Notes: generated from the letters alone by a model not told the origin. A stretch of DNA of 64,000 nt from Halalkalibacter alkalisediminis (GCF_028610705.1 NZ_JAQQWT010000001.1:248001-312000), one strand, 5' to 3'. Numbered from the stretch's first letter, positions 49,987-59,352 are shown. Translations and numbers: made by a program.

Positions 49987-52900
49987 ATGTTCCTCAAGCG
50001 ACTAGAAGTCGTAGGGTTCAAATCTTTTGCTGAACAAATCAATATTGATTTTGTTCCAGGTGTTACAGCGGTTGTTGGACCAAACGGAAGTGGAAAAAGT
50101 AATATTTCAGATAGTATTCGCTGGGTGTTAGGAGAACAATCAGCAAAATCACTGCGAGGCTCAAAAATGGAAGATATTATCTTCGCGGGCAGTGATAGCA
50201 GAAAAGCATTGAACTATGCGGAAGTTAGTTTGATATTAGATAATGAAGATCAGCATCTTTCCATTGACTATAGTGAGGTAAGTGTAACAAGAAGAGTATA
50301 CCGCTCTGGTGAGAGCGAATATATGATCAATAAACAAACCTGCCGATTAAAAGACATTGTTGACCTATTTTTGGATTCTGGTCTTGGGAGAGAAGCTTAC
50401 TCCATTATAGGACAAGGAAAAGTGGAGGAGATCTTAAGTAATAAAGCAGAAGATCGTCGAGTTATTTTTGAAGAAGCTGCCGGTGTTTTAAAATATAAAA
50501 ATAGAAAAGTACAAGCAGAAAAACGCTTAACGGAAACTCAAGAAAACTTAAATCGGGTTGAAGATATTTTACATGAACTTGAAGGCCAGGTGGAACCTCT
50601 TGAAATTCAAGCTTCAATTGCAAAAGACTATCTACATAAACGTGACGAATTAAAAGAAGTCGACATTGCTTTACTTGTTTATGAAATAGATGAGTTACAT
50701 GAGACATGGACGAGGCAAAAAGAAAAGCTTCAAACACTTATGGGTTCATATCAAGAAAGGCAAAAAGCACTTGAGGAAATGGAAAAACAAAGGGTGCTGT
50801 TGCGTGATAAAACGAATCAGCTTTCTAGTCAGTTCACTAATTTACAAGAAGAACTTTTACACGCCAGTGAAGATTTAGAAAAAAAAGAAGGTAAACGGGA
50901 AGTTTTAAAAGAACGCAAAAAAAATGCAACTCAAAACAAAGAACAACTAGAACGTTCGATAAAGGATAAGTCCACTCAACTTGAGAAGATTCAACGAGAG
51001 TGGCAAGTGGGACAAGCTGATTTTAAGTTAGCGAGAGAAAGACTGAAAGAGCTTGAAGAGGCTGTCTTATCCAAACAAAAAATTGTTGAGAGATCAGATA
51101 CGGATGTTGAGGAAGAAATTGATCAGTTAAAAACCGATTATATTGAAGGGTTAAATGAACAAGCGAGTATCCGCAATGAGAGACGCTATCTTGAAGAACA
51201 GTTGCGTCAGCAGGAATGGAAACAAGGGCGTCTTTTAACAGAAAATAAGGACTTACTTGGGAATCGTGAGGAGTTAACCAAGGAGTTAGAGCAGGCTAAA
51301 GCAGAAGTGGTGAAACACGAGTCGTCACTCACAGAAGTGGGAGACAAATACCGGACTCGCACTAAACAGTTTGAGCAGCTTAAAGAACGTTATCATAAAA
51401 AAGAGTCACAGCTTTATGAAACGTATCAAATGACGCAACGTTTGCAGTCGAGAGCAGATGTATTAGAGGAAATGCAGGCGGATTTCTCAGGATTCTTTCA
51501 TGGTGTTAAAGAAGTTTTAAAAGCTCGTGAAGGGAAATTATCGGGTGTACAAGGAGCTGTAGCTGAATTAATTCAAGTTCCTAAAGAATATGAGACGGCA
51601 CTTGAAATCGCCTTAGGTGGTGCTTCTCAGCATATTGTAATGGAATCTGAATCAGATGCTCGTAAAGCGATTCAATTTCTGAAGCAAAGTCGAATTGGTC
51701 GTGCAACATTTCTTCCTTTACCAGTAATGAAGCCAAAGGTCATTCCAAATTTTCAGTTTGAGCAGCTTAAAAGTCATTCGGCCTTTGTCGGGATTGCGGC
51801 ATCACTTCTTTCGTTCGAAAAGAAGTATGAAAATATAATCTTTAACCTACTAGGGAATGTAGTTGTGGCCAACACACTTCAGGGAGCGAATGAACTAGCT
51901 AAATTATCAGGTCACCGTTATCGCATTGTGACACTTGAGGGAGATGTAGTTAATCCCGGAGGGTCTATGACCGGAGGGTCTGTTAAACAAAAGCAAACCC
52001 CTTTACTTGGGCGTAAGCGTGAACTCGATGACTTGAAAGAAAAGCTTGCGAAGCTTTCAAAAGTAACTAGACAACTTGAAGAAGAGGTTAAGCAACTTAA
52101 ACAGAAGAGAGCCGAAGAAGAACAAATTATAGAAGAACTTAGATTACAAGGCGAACGTCACCGTTTATTGGTGCAAGAGGCAAAAGAGAAAGCGCGAGAC
52201 CTTGAGCGTGAGGTAGAGAGATCTCAAGAGCAATTCTCTAGATTTGACCGAGATAAGCAAGCTTTTATCGGTGAAATTACGCGAATCCAAGAACGGTTAG
52301 TTGAGTTAGAAGAAAGGTACCATGTTGCTACTAAAGAAGCGAACGATTTGGAACAACGAGTGAAGCTTTTAGAAGAGCAGCGACTAGAACAGCGTAAATC
52401 ACGTGATCATCTCCAAGAAGAGTTAATGAGCGATAAGATAGATCTAGCAGCAGCTAAAGAAAGGTACCTAGCGGTTGAAGGTCAAGCAAAAAGACTATCG
52501 TTAATGAAACAGCAACTCGAAGAAGAGTTGAGTGAATTAAAAGATCACTTTGACTTACTAGTTGGGGAAATGTTTGACCGCTCAGATGGTGAAAGTAGTT
52601 TAGATGAGCGAATTAAGTTAGCTAGACAAAAGAAGGATGAATTAGCTGACGAAATCTCGAACATGAAGAACGAACGTTCGCAGGTTGACCACTCTTATGC
52701 AGAGCTAGAGCATAAGCTGAAGGAGCAACAAGCAGAACACCAGTATTTAGCTGAAGAATGTCGTAAAATCGAAGTAAAAGTAAATCGAATGGACGTTGAT
52801 CTAGATAATCGTCTGACACATTTGCAAGAAGAATATGAACTTTCGTTTCAAGCGGCTAAGGAAATGCATCAGTTAACCATGGACCCAGAAGAAGCGAGAA

Positions 52901-53565
52901 GAAAGGTGAAATTGATCAAGTTAGCGATTGAAGAACTAGGGACAGTGAACATTGGCGCAATCGAAGAATTTGAGCGAGTGAAAGAAAGATTTGATTTCTT
53001 AAATGAACAGCAAACAGATCTTCAATTAGCTAAATCTACCTTACATGCTGTTATTTCTGAGATGGATGAGGAAATGACAAAGCGTTTTTACGATTCCTAT
53101 CAACAAATTAGAGACCATTTTCAAACGGTCTTCAGCGATTTGTTTGGTGGAGGTCAAGCAGACCTTGTCTTAACAGAGCCTGAAAACCTGCTACTTACAG
53201 GTGTTGAAATTATTGCTAGACCTCCAGGGAAAAAGATGCAGAACCTTGCTTTACTCTCTGGCGGAGAGCGATCTCTGACTGCCATCGCTTTACTTTTTGC
53301 TATATTAAAAGTAAGACCTGTTCCGTTTTGTGTTCTTGATGAAGTGGAAGCGGCTCTTGATGAAGCCAACGTAAGTCGATTCGCTCATTTTTTAAAGGAT
53401 TTCAGTGAGGCTACTCAATTTATCGTTATTACGCACAGAAAAGGAACGATGGAAGAAGCTGACGTTCTTTATGGTATCACCATGCAGGAGTCAGGTGTTT
53501 CTAGGCTCGTATCGGTTAAATTAGAGGAAACAAAGGAATTATTAGACATAGTTCCCAAAAGTTAA
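49987..53565 (+). CDS. smc: Chromosome segregation protein SMC
   Basis: This 1192-residue ATPase compacts and segregates the chromosome with ScpA and ScpB. Walker A GPNGSGKSN is near residues 31-39. Two long coiled coils (about 165-490 and 680-1020) flank a hinge at about 500-670 (GVQGAVAELIQVPKEYETAL in two parts). The ABC signature LSGGERSLTA lies near 1090 and Walker B CVLDEVEAALDEAN near 1115. The start follows GGGGGAAGG; in-frame ATGs upstream are poorer. ftsY follows, as in B. subtilis. Confidence 0.97.
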   Translation: MFLKRLEVVGFKSFAEQINIDFVPGVTAVVGPNGSGKSNISDSIRWVLGEQSAKSLRGSKMEDIIFAGSDSRKALNYAEVSLILDNEDQHLSIDYSEVSVTRRVYRSGESEYMINKQTCRLKDIVDLFLDSGLGREAYSIIGQGKVEEILSNKAEDRRVIFEEAAGVLKYKNRKVQAEKRLTETQENLNRVEDILHELEGQVEPLEIQASIAKDYLHKRDELKEVDIALLVYEIDELHETWTRQKEKLQTLMGSYQERQKALEEMEKQRVLLRDKTNQLSSQFTNLQEELLHASEDLEKKEGKREVLKERKKNATQNKEQLERSIKDKSTQLEKIQREWQVGQADFKLARERLKELEEAVLSKQKIVERSDTDVEEEIDQLKTDYIEGLNEQASIRNERRYLEEQLRQQEWKQGRLLTENKDLLGNREELTKELEQAKAEVVKHESSLTEVGDKYRTRTKQFEQLKERYHKKESQLYETYQMTQRLQSRADVLEEMQADFSGFFHGVKEVLKAREGKLSGVQGAVAELIQVPKEYETALEIALGGASQHIVMESESDARKAIQFLKQSRIGRATFLPLPVMKPKVIPNFQFEQLKSHSAFVGIAASLLSFEKKYENIIFNLLGNVVVANTLQGANELAKLSGHRYRIVTLEGDVVNPGGSMTGGSVKQKQTPLLGRKRELDDLKEKLAKLSKVTRQLEEEVKQLKQKRAEEEQIIEELRLQGERHRLLVQEAKEKARDLEREVERSQEQFSRFDRDKQAFIGEITRIQERLVELEERYHVATKEANDLEQRVKLLEEQRLEQRKSRDHLQEELMSDKIDLAAAKERYLAVEGQAKRLSLMKQQLEEELSELKDHFDLLVGEMFDRSDGESSLDERIKLARQKKDELADEISNMKNERSQVDHSYAELEHKLKEQQAEHQYLAEECRKIEVKVNRMDVDLDNRLTHLQEEYELSFQAAKEMHQLTMDPEEARRKVKLIKLAIEELGTVNIGAIEEFERVKERFDFLNEQQTDLQLAKSTLHAVISEMDEEMTKRFYDSYQQIRDHFQTVFSDLFGGGQADLVLTEPENLLLTGVEIIARPPGKKMQNLALLSGGERSLTAIALLFAILKVRPVPFCVLDEVEAALDEANVSRFAHFLKDFSEATQFIVITHRKGTMEEADVLYGITMQESGVSRLVSVKLEETKELLDIVPKS

Positions 53566-53656
53566 TCTGGCCCTAAAAACAATACTAAAGCAATTTCTGA
53601 TGGAACAGTTATTGGAAAATGGTGAACAATAATATTTAGAAAGTTAGGTGGATCTG

Positions 53657-54649
53657 ATGAGTTTTTTTAAGAAATTAAAAGAGAAAATCACAAGTCAAAC
53701 AACAGAAGTGTCTGACAAGTTTAAAGTAGGATTGGAAAAAACACGTGATTCTTTTGTTGGGAAAATGAATGAACTGGTTTACAAGTATCGTAAAGTGGAT
53801 GAGGACTTCTTTGAAGAGTTAGAAGAGTTGTTAATTAGCTCCGATGTTGGTGTGGCTACCGTTATGGAGTTAATCGACCAATTAAAAGATGAAGTTCGTA
53901 TCAGAAATATTAAAGACACAAAAGAAATTCAACCGGTTATTTCTGAAAAGCTAGCTGAGCTACTTGAAAAAGATGGAGACGACACAGAGCTTCGTCTGCA
54001 GGAAAATGGTATGACCGTTATTTTAGTTGTTGGAGTAAACGGGGTAGGGAAAACAACTTCGATTGGAAAGTTGGCTCATCATCTGAAGGAGCAAGGGAAA
54101 ACCGTAATGATGGCTGCTGGAGACACATTCCGAGCAGGGGCAATTGAGCAGTTAGAAGTTTGGGGAGACCGTGTTGGAGTTGAAGTCATTAAGCAACAAG
54201 CTGGCTCAGACCCAGCAGCTGTCATGTATGACGCTCTTCAAGCTGCTAAGTCACGTAATATAGATGTTTTGTTGTGTGATACAGCCGGTCGACTTCAAAA
54301 TAAAGTTAACTTAATGAATGAGCTTGAGAAGGTTAAACGTGTGATTGAACGTGAAGTTCCAGGAGCGCCACATGAAGTGCTATTAGTCCTTGATGCAACA
54401 ACAGGTCAAAATGCGATGTCACAGGCCAAAACGTTTGGACAATCAACAGACGTATCTGGAATCGTGTTAACGAAGCTTGATGGAACAGCTAAGGGTGGAA
54501 TCGTTCTTGCGATTCGTCATGAGTTAGATATTCCTGTTAAGTTTGTCGGCCTTGGTGAACAAATGGATGACCTTCAAGTGTTCGATTCGGAACAATTTGT
54601 CTATGGGCTTTTCCGTGAACTGGTTGAAGCTGAAGTGGAAGAACAGTAA
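53657..54649 (+). CDS. ftsY: Signal recognition particle receptor FtsY
   Basis: This 330-residue SRP GTPase docks SRP-ribosome complexes at the membrane. It has an N domain (about 1-110), then G1 GVNGVGKTTSIGKLA near residue 125, DTAGR near 205 and TKLDGTAKGG near 270. The acidic A domain is very short. The start MSFFKKLKEK follows TAGGTGG; an in-frame GTG three codons earlier lies within the ribosome site. Confidence 0.97.
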   Translation: MSFFKKLKEKITSQTTEVSDKFKVGLEKTRDSFVGKMNELVYKYRKVDEDFFEELEELLISSDVGVATVMELIDQLKDEVRIRNIKDTKEIQPVISEKLAELLEKDGDDTELRLQENGMTVILVVGVNGVGKTTSIGKLAHHLKEQGKTVMMAAGDTFRAGAIEQLEVWGDRVGVEVIKQQAGSDPAAVMYDALQAAKSRNIDVLLCDTAGRLQNKVNLMNELEKVKRVIEREVPGAPHEVLLVLDATTGQNAMSQAKTFGQSTDVSGIVLTKLDGTAKGGIVLAIRHELDIPVKFVGLGEQMDDLQVFDSEQFVYGLFRELVEAEVEEQ

Positions 54650-54675
54650 TTTAAAAACGATGTTAAGAAAAAAAC

Positions 54676-54704
54676 TTGACACTTAACTGTTGATGTTGTA
54701 ACAT
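54676..54704 (+). promoter_or_regulatory. SigA promoter of ylxM-ffh
   Basis: A perfect TTGACA (54676-54681) and TAACAT (54699-54704) are separated by 17 bases. It lies between ftsY and ylxM. Confidence 0.75.
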
Positions 54705-54746
54705 GATATCTCGTAAAGGGAAATCACTTAACAAGGAGTTGATTGT

Positions 54747-55076
54747 GTGTTAGATAAGACGTTAAGGATGAATTATTTATTTGATTTCTATCAGTCCTTG
54801 CTAACACAGAAGCAGCGCAAATATATGTCATTATATTATCTTGATGATTTCTCGTTAGGTGAAATTGCTGAAGAATTTGAAGTTAGTCGCCAAGCTGTCT
54901 ATGATAACATTAAGCGTACAGAAGCAATGTTAGAAGACTATGAAGAGAAGTTAACGCTTCTGTTGAAATTCGAAAAACGGACGGAACTTGTTGCTCAAAT
55001 GAAATTAGCAATGGAGAATAACGCGACTCCTGAGGAGATTATGTCACTGATTGACTCTCTTGAGAAATTGGACTAG
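54747..55076 (+). CDS. ylxM: YlxM family SRP-associated DNA-binding-like protein
   Basis: This 109-residue helical protein has a sigma-70 region 4-like helix-turn-helix (about 17-60, [20 protein letters not shown] and [19 protein letters not shown]). YlxM proteins are encoded beside ffh and in streptococci stimulate SRP GTPase activity. It begins with GTG eight bases after AAGGAG. ffh follows after 11 bases. Confidence 0.93.
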   Translation: MLDKTLRMNYLFDFYQSLLTQKQRKYMSLYYLDDFSLGEIAEEFEVSRQAVYDNIKRTEAMLEDYEEKLTLLLKFEKRTELVAQMKLAMENNATPEEIMSLIDSLEKLD

Positions 55077-55087
55077 GAGGCGACAAC

Positions 55088-56446
55088 ATGGCTTTTGAAG
55101 GTTTAGCGGAACGATTGCAAGGCACATTAACAAAAATTCGTGGTAAAGGAAAGGTAAGCGAACAAGACGTTAAGGATATGATGCGTGAAGTTCGACTTGC
55201 ATTACTTGAAGCGGATGTTAACTTTAAAGTTGTCAAACAATTTGTTGCAAGTGTGAAAGAAAAGGCACTTGGGCAGGAAGTGATGAAAAGCTTAACGCCA
55301 GGACAACAAGTTATAAAAGTAGTTAATGAAGAGTTAACTGCTTTAATGGGAGGCGAGCAAAGTAAAATTGCTGTTGCATCCAAAGCACCTACAGTCGTCA
55401 TGATGGTAGGGTTGCAAGGGGCAGGTAAAACAACGACAACGGCTAAGCTTGCGAACCATCTTAGAAAGAAACATAATCGTATGCCGCTTTTAGTAGCTGC
55501 TGATATTTATCGCCCAGCTGCAATTAAGCAGTTAGAAACTCTTGGGAAGCAATTGAATATGCCCGTTTTCTCACTTGGCGATCAAGTTAGTCCAGTTGAG
55601 ATTGCAAAACAAGCGATTGCGAAGGCGAAAGAAGATCATCATGATTATGTATTGATTGATACAGCAGGTCGATTGCATATTGACGAAACCTTAATGGGGG
55701 AATTACAAGAAGTGAAAGAAGTCGCTAAGCCCGATGAAATTTTACTTGTTGTTGATGCGATGACCGGTCAAGATGCTGTTAATGTTGCTGAAAGTTTTAA
55801 TGAACAACTAGATGTAACAGGGGTTGTTTTGACGAAGCTTGATGGTGATACGCGTGGTGGTGCGGCTATTTCAGTTAAAGCTGTTACAAACACACCCATT
55901 AAATTCGCGGGTATGGGAGAAAAAATCGACCAACTCGAACCGTTCCACCCAGACCGAATGGCGTCTAGAATCCTCGGAATGGGCGATGTGCTCTCTCTAA
56001 TTGAAAAAGCTCAATCCAATGTGGATGAAGAAAAAGCTCGTGAACTAGAGAAGAAAATGCGAACAATGGATTTTACGTTCGATGATTTCCTAGAACAGCT
56101 TGACCAAGTCCGGAACATGGGGCCGTTAGATGAGCTGCTTGGAATGATGCCAGGCTTTAATAAAGCAAAAGGCATGAAAGATTTGCAAGTTGATGACAAG
56201 CAAATCAGTAAAGTTGAGGCAATCGTGCGCTCAATGACAAAAAAGGAAAAGCAAGATCCTAGTCTGATGAATGCAAGCAGACGTCGTCGAATTGCAAAGG
56301 GAAGTGGAACAACGATACAAGATGTCAATCGACTCTTAAAGCAATTTGAGGATATGAAAAAGATGATGAAACAAATGACTAGCATGACCTCTGGTAAAGG
56401 TAAGAAAAGAGGCAAGGGTCTTGGAGGCTTTAAGCTTCCATTTTAA
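55088..56446 (+). CDS. ffh: Signal recognition particle protein Ffh
   Basis: This 452-residue SRP54 GTPase binds signal sequences on the ribosome. It has an N domain, then G1 GLQGAGKTTTTAKLA near residue 107, DTAGRLHID near 190 and TKLDGDTRGGAA near 248. A methionine-rich M domain (about 300-435, MMPGFNKAKGM and MKKMMKQM) is followed by a basic tail GKGKKRGKGLGG. GGAGGCG precedes the ATG. Confidence 0.98.
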   Translation: MAFEGLAERLQGTLTKIRGKGKVSEQDVKDMMREVRLALLEADVNFKVVKQFVASVKEKALGQEVMKSLTPGQQVIKVVNEELTALMGGEQSKIAVASKAPTVVMMVGLQGAGKTTTTAKLANHLRKKHNRMPLLVAADIYRPAAIKQLETLGKQLNMPVFSLGDQVSPVEIAKQAIAKAKEDHHDYVLIDTAGRLHIDETLMGELQEVKEVAKPDEILLVVDAMTGQDAVNVAESFNEQLDVTGVVLTKLDGDTRGGAAISVKAVTNTPIKFAGMGEKIDQLEPFHPDRMASRILGMGDVLSLIEKAQSNVDEEKARELEKKMRTMDFTFDDFLEQLDQVRNMGPLDELLGMMPGFNKAKGMKDLQVDDKQISKVEAIVRSMTKKEKQDPSLMNASRRRRIAKGSGTTIQDVNRLLKQFEDMKKMMKQMTSMTSGKGKKRGKGLGGFKLPF

Positions 56447-56493
56447 ATGAGAAGTCGTTTTTTCTAGTTGATAATTAGAAAAATTGATGATAA

Positions 56494-56499
56494 TATAAT
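56494..56499 (+). promoter_or_regulatory. Possible -10 box for rpsP
   Basis: A perfect TATAAT lies 35 bases before the rpsP start codon. The nearest -35-like box (TTGATA, 56468-56473) is 20 bases away, longer than usual, so a promoter here is only possible. Confidence 0.4.
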
Positions 56500-56533
56500 C
56501 TATTGTGTAAATATTTTTGGAGGTGTCCCACGA

Positions 56534-56806
56534 ATGGCAGTAAAAATTCGTTTAAAGCGTATGGGTTCTAAGAAAGCCCCATTTTATCGTGTAGTAGTAG
56601 CAGATTCACGCGCACCGCGTGATGGTCGTTTCATCGAAGAGATTGGAACGTACAACCCATTAACTCAACCAGCTAAGGTTGATATTGCTGAAGAGAAAGC
56701 TCTTGACTGGATGTTAAAAGGTGCAAAGCCTTCTGATACAGTTCGTAACCTTTTCTCTAAAGAAGGTCTAATGGAAAAGCTTCACAACGCAAAGAACCAA
56801 AAGTAA
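56534..56806 (+). CDS. rpsP: 30S ribosomal protein S16
   Basis: This 90-residue ribosomal protein begins [20 protein letters not shown], followed by [18 protein letters not shown]. It binds 16S rRNA early in 30S assembly. The start lies after TTGGAGGTG; an open frame continues upstream but without family sequence. It is followed by a terminator and repeat copy B. Confidence 0.98.
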   Translation: MAVKIRLKRMGSKKAPFYRVVVADSRAPRDGRFIEEIGTYNPLTQPAKVDIAEEKALDWMLKGAKPSDTVRNLFSKEGLMEKLHNAKNQK

Positions 56807-56818
56807 GAGATTTTTTAT

Positions 56819-56842
56819 AAAAAAGTCAATCTTTACTTTTTT
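56819..56842 (+). terminator. Terminator of rpsP
   Basis: AAAAAAGT pairs with ACTTTTTT around eight bases. It is related to the AAAAAGGT/ACCTTTTT hairpins beside copy A and, as there, lies just upstream of a repeat copy. Confidence 0.75.
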
Positions 56843-56855
56843 GTGAATAATCTAA

Positions 56856-56942
56856 GCGATGAGCGGAGCCGCTGCAAGGTCTTAAAGTCATATCGGAAGT
56901 GGTTTTCTCCGATATGACGCGCTAGCTGAGTGGAGCCATCGC
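56856..56942 (+). repeat. Structured intergenic repeat, copy B
   Basis: The outer stem GCGATG (56856-56861) pairs with CATCGC (56937-56942). The apical stem TCATATCGGA (56888-56897) pairs perfectly with TCCGATATGA (56908-56917) and carries TGGTTTTC in its loop. Relative to copy A the outer stem changes A-T to G-C on both sides and the apical stem is different in sequence but still fully paired. It lies between rpsP and khpA. Confidence 0.78.
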
Positions 56943-56983
56943 CCTCTCTTTTTATTAAGACGATTTTAAAAGGAGAATTCCAA

Positions 56984-57208
56984 ATGAAAGCGTTAGTTGA
57001 ACACATTGTTAAGGCACTTGTTGACCACACAGACTACGTACAAGTTGAAGAAGTAGAAGAGGGAAAAACCCTTAACTTACGATTAACTGTTCATCCTGAT
57101 GATATGGGTAAGGTCATAGGGAAGCAAGGTCGAACCGCAAAAGCAATACGTTCGGTTTTATATGCCGCGGCGCCATCGCAGCGAGTTCGATTAGACATCG
57201 TGGATTAG
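56984..57208 (+). CDS. khpA: KH-domain RNA-binding protein KhpA
   Basis: This 74-residue protein is almost entirely a KH domain, with the RNA-binding loop GKQG in VIGKQGRTAKAIRS (about residues 47-60). KhpA (YlqC) usually pairs with KhpB/Jag and binds many RNAs, with effects on cell elongation in pneumococci. The start MKALVEHIV follows AAAGGAG; an in-frame ATG 18 codons upstream lies in repeat copy B and is unlikely. Confidence 0.95.
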   Translation: MKALVEHIVKALVDHTDYVQVEEVEEGKTLNLRLTVHPDDMGKVIGKQGRTAKAIRSVLYAAAPSQRVRLDIVD

Positions 57209-57216
57209 TAACGCAG

Positions 57217-57245
57217 AAAAGGGTGAGGGATAACCTCTCCCTTTT
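57217..57245 (+). terminator. Terminator of khpA
   Basis: AAAGGGTGAGG pairs with CCTCTCCCTTT (one G-T pair) around five bases, followed by TT and GTATTTT. Confidence 0.82.
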
Positions 57246-57253
57246 TGTATTTT

Positions 57254-57376
57254 CTAGGTTGATCAAAAAGACTCCTCTCTTTTTGGTCAACTTAGAAACA
57301 AAAGTGGAAGTACTGAAGTTTCTAAGTGAAGAAGTCGGCAATCATGTCTAAGACGTTTTATCTTTGAACAACCTAG
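57254..57376 (+). repeat. Element with competing stems upstream of ylqD
   Basis: CTAGGTTGATCAAAAAG (57254-57270) can pair with the nearby CTTTTTGGTCAACTTAG (to 57294). Its first 13 bases can instead pair with TTGAACAACCTAG (57364-57376), so the two folds exclude each other. A further hairpin TTAGAAAC with GTTTCTAA lies between. It has the look of either a short inverted-repeat element or a leader with two states. Confidence 0.55.
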
Positions 57377-57397
57377 TAATAGTAGACGAGGTGAATG

Positions 57398-57817
57398 ATG
57401 AGGCTAATACGACCTGTTTTGGTAAAACATATTGTAACTGATAAAAAGAAAATTCAAATCATTCAGCAATTTAAAGAAGACATAGCTCAAACGAAACGTG
57501 AAATAGAACAATTATCGTTTCAATTACATAAGGCATTACGTAAGAACAAGGAATCTGATCAAAGTAAGATCCATGCTAGGTATAATAGTAATATTCGATC
57601 TCGCGAGGATAAATTAAAAAACATCTCGTTTCAAATAGAGCAATTGGACAAACTTGAAGAGGGAATGGAGATTCAAGAAGGAACAGTCGATAGCATCATT
57701 GATGTAAGTATTGGAGATCGTTGGCCCGGTTCCAATCAAGTAGCTGAAATTATCATAAAAGATGGAATCATACAAGAAATACGAGAAAGTAGGAATGAAG
57801 ATGACAGATTGGTTTAA
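57398..57817 (+). CDS. ylqD: YlqD family protein
   Basis: This 139-residue protein of unknown function has a strongly charged coiled coil (about residues 18-95, with [19 protein letters not shown]) and a small C-terminal beta domain ([18 protein letters not shown]). It matches ylqD by position between khpA and rimM and by its overall form. Start choice between two adjacent ATGs is uncertain; the second was taken for spacing from GAGGTG. Its end overlaps rimM by 17 bases. Confidence 0.88.
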   Translation: MRLIRPVLVKHIVTDKKKIQIIQQFKEDIAQTKREIEQLSFQLHKALRKNKESDQSKIHARYNSNIRSREDKLKNISFQIEQLDKLEEGMEIQEGTVDSIIDVSIGDRWPGSNQVAEIIIKDGIIQEIRESRNEDDRLV

Positions 57818-58322
57818 AGTTGGAAAAATTGTAAATACCCATGGAGTAAGAGGGGAAATTCGTGTTATCTCTTCAACTGATTTTGCAGAAGAACGATACG
57901 CAATTGGTACCGAATTAATGATCAAACATGAAGGATCAAAAGAAGAAATCCTTGTAGTGGTTCGTCATCACCGCAAACATAAAAACTTTGATTTGCTTCA
58001 ATTTGAAAATTACCATTCCATTAATGAAGTCGAGCGCTTTAAAGGGGCAACTCTTTACGTATCAGAGGAACAACTAGAGGAATTAGAAGAAGGCGAATTT
58101 TACTATCATGAGATTATTGGTTGTAAGGTGATAACGGAATCAGGAGAAGAACTAGGGAAAATTAAGGAAATTATTGAAACCGGAGCAAATGATGTGTGGG
58201 TTATTCAACGCACGGGAGCAGGAAAAGATATTTTAATTCCATATATAGAAGATGTAGTAAAGGAAATTGATATTGAGGAGAAGGTTATCCATATTCACGT
58301 CATGGAAGGATTGATTGATTGA
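57801..58322 (+). CDS. rimM: 16S rRNA processing protein RimM
   Basis: This 173-residue assembly factor helps mature the 30S head and binds S19. The N-terminal domain begins [20 protein letters not shown] and the C-terminal PRC barrel contains [10 protein letters not shown] and [10 protein letters not shown]. The start at 57801 lies six bases after AGGA within ylqD; an ATG two codons earlier abuts it. The stop is directly followed by the trmD start codon. Confidence 0.96.
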   Translation: MTDWFKVGKIVNTHGVRGEIRVISSTDFAEERYAIGTELMIKHEGSKEEILVVVRHHRKHKNFDLLQFENYHSINEVERFKGATLYVSEEQLEELEEGEFYYHEIIGCKVITESGEELGKIKEIIETGANDVWVIQRTGAGKDILIPYIEDVVKEIDIEEKVIHIHVMEGLID

Positions 58323-59060
58323 ATGAGGATTGATGTCTTGTCACTTTTTCCAGAGATGTTCACAGGTGTTTTTGGTTCTTCGATTTTGAAGCACGCTAAG
58401 GAAGCAGGGCATGTTACATTTGAAGTAATCGATTTTCGTCAGTACGCAGATAATAAGCATAAAAAAGTGGATGACTATCCATATGGTGGAGGGGCTGGGA
58501 TGGTGCTGCGCGCGCAGCCCATTTTTGATGCGGTTGAAGACTTGAAGAAAAAGAGTCATAAACAACCACGCGTCGTCATGCTTTGTCCTCAAGGAGAAAG
58601 GTACACACAAAGTAAGGCAGAAGAGTTTGCAAGGGAAGACCATCTGGTATTACTTTGTGGCCATTATGAGGGCTATGACGAGCGTGTAAGGCAGTTTCTA
58701 GTAACGGATGAAGTGTCACTTGGTGATTATGTCTTAACAGGTGGAGAACTCGGAGCAATGGTGATTGCAGATAGTGTGACGCGGTTACTACCGGGAGTAC
58801 TGGGGAATGAAGAATCAGCAGTTACGGACTCTTACTCAACGGGTTTATTAGAGCATCCTCATTACACAAGACCTGCTGAGTTTCGCGGGATGACTGTGCC
58901 AGATATCCTTTTGTCCGGTCATCACGCTAATATAGAAGAGTGGAGACAGAAAGAATCACTTAAAAGAACATGGGAGCGACGTCCTGACTTACTTAAAGAA
59001 AAAAACTTAAGTGAAAAGGAACAGCGCTGGATGGAGGACTTTGAAAAAGAAACTAGGTAA
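58323..59060 (+). CDS. trmD: tRNA (guanine37-N1)-methyltransferase
   Basis: This 245-residue SPOUT-class enzyme methylates G37 of tRNAs, preventing frameshifts. The knotted SAM site is seen in [13 protein letters not shown] near residue 112 and [19 protein letters not shown] near 132. The N-terminus is [13 protein letters not shown]. It starts at the base after the rimM stop. In Bacillus it leads to rplS, here separated by repeat copy D, a hairpin and a promoter. Confidence 0.97.
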   Translation: MRIDVLSLFPEMFTGVFGSSILKHAKEAGHVTFEVIDFRQYADNKHKKVDDYPYGGGAGMVLRAQPIFDAVEDLKKKSHKQPRVVMLCPQGERYTQSKAEEFAREDHLVLLCGHYEGYDERVRQFLVTDEVSLGDYVLTGGELGAMVIADSVTRLLPGVLGNEESAVTDSYSTGLLEHPHYTRPAEFRGMTVPDILLSGHHANIEEWRQKESLKRTWERRPDLLKEKNLSEKEQRWMEDFEKETR

Positions 59061-59081
59061 AGGGCCATTCTCTCTAAGATT

Positions 59082-59199
59082 AAGAAAGTGGGTCCAAGAG
59101 CTTGCAGTGGCTTGGGACGATACGAGCCTGCGGTAAGAAACCAGCTCAGGCAGGCTTAAAAGAAGGCACTTGGCTATACTCATTGCATTGGACTTTCTT
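59082..59199 (-). repeat. Structured intergenic repeat, copy D
   Basis: Read on the minus strand the core (59186 to 59104) starts GCAATGAG. It continues through TTTTAAG, then an apical hairpin AGCCTGC/GCAGGCT with TGGTTTC in its loop, and ends AAGCCACTGC. An outer stem AAGAAAGT (59082-59089) with ACTTTCTT (59192-59199), extended by TCCAA/TTGGA, encloses it. It is the longest and most divergent copy and lies between trmD and the rplS promoter. Confidence 0.62.
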
Positions 59200-59235
59200 T
59201 AAAAAAAGGTGAAGAGCATCCTTTTTAAAGAAAGT
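59192..59235 (+). terminator. Long hairpin upstream of the rplS promoter
   Basis: ACTTTCTTTAAAAAAAGG pairs with CCTTTTTAAAGAAAGT around ten bases. Its 5' arm is shared with the outer stem of repeat copy D, so only one of the two can form. No T-run follows, so termination of trmD here is uncertain. Confidence 0.6.
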
Positions 59236-59237
59236 AC

Positions 59238-59266
59238 TTGTTTTCATTGCTAGAATATGCTATTAT
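59238..59266 (+). promoter_or_regulatory. SigA promoter of rplS
   Basis: TTGTTT (59238-59243) and TATTAT (59261-59266) are separated by 17 bases, which puts the start near 59273. Confidence 0.75.
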
Positions 59267-59272
59267 AGTTTT

Positions 59273-59352
59273 TGTGGCTTAAGGCCTGTTATTACGATGT
59301 TCCGCTGTAGTTTAAGCTGACATGAGCATCTGTATGGAAGGAGTGGAATTAT
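59273..59352 (+). promoter_or_regulatory. Probable L19 (rplS) leader
   Basis: The about 80-base leader contains TTATTACGATGTTCCGCTG, resembling the Firmicutes L19 leader in which L19 controls its own synthesis. GGCTTAAGGCC forms a small palindrome at its start and AGTTTAAGCT another. The match is from memory and not from a covariance model. Confidence 0.65.

Noticed and set aside
56011-56415. Open frame of 134 codons antisense to ffh
   Set aside because: It is the mirror of the methionine-rich M domain and has a Ser/Phe/Ile-rich, unnatural composition.
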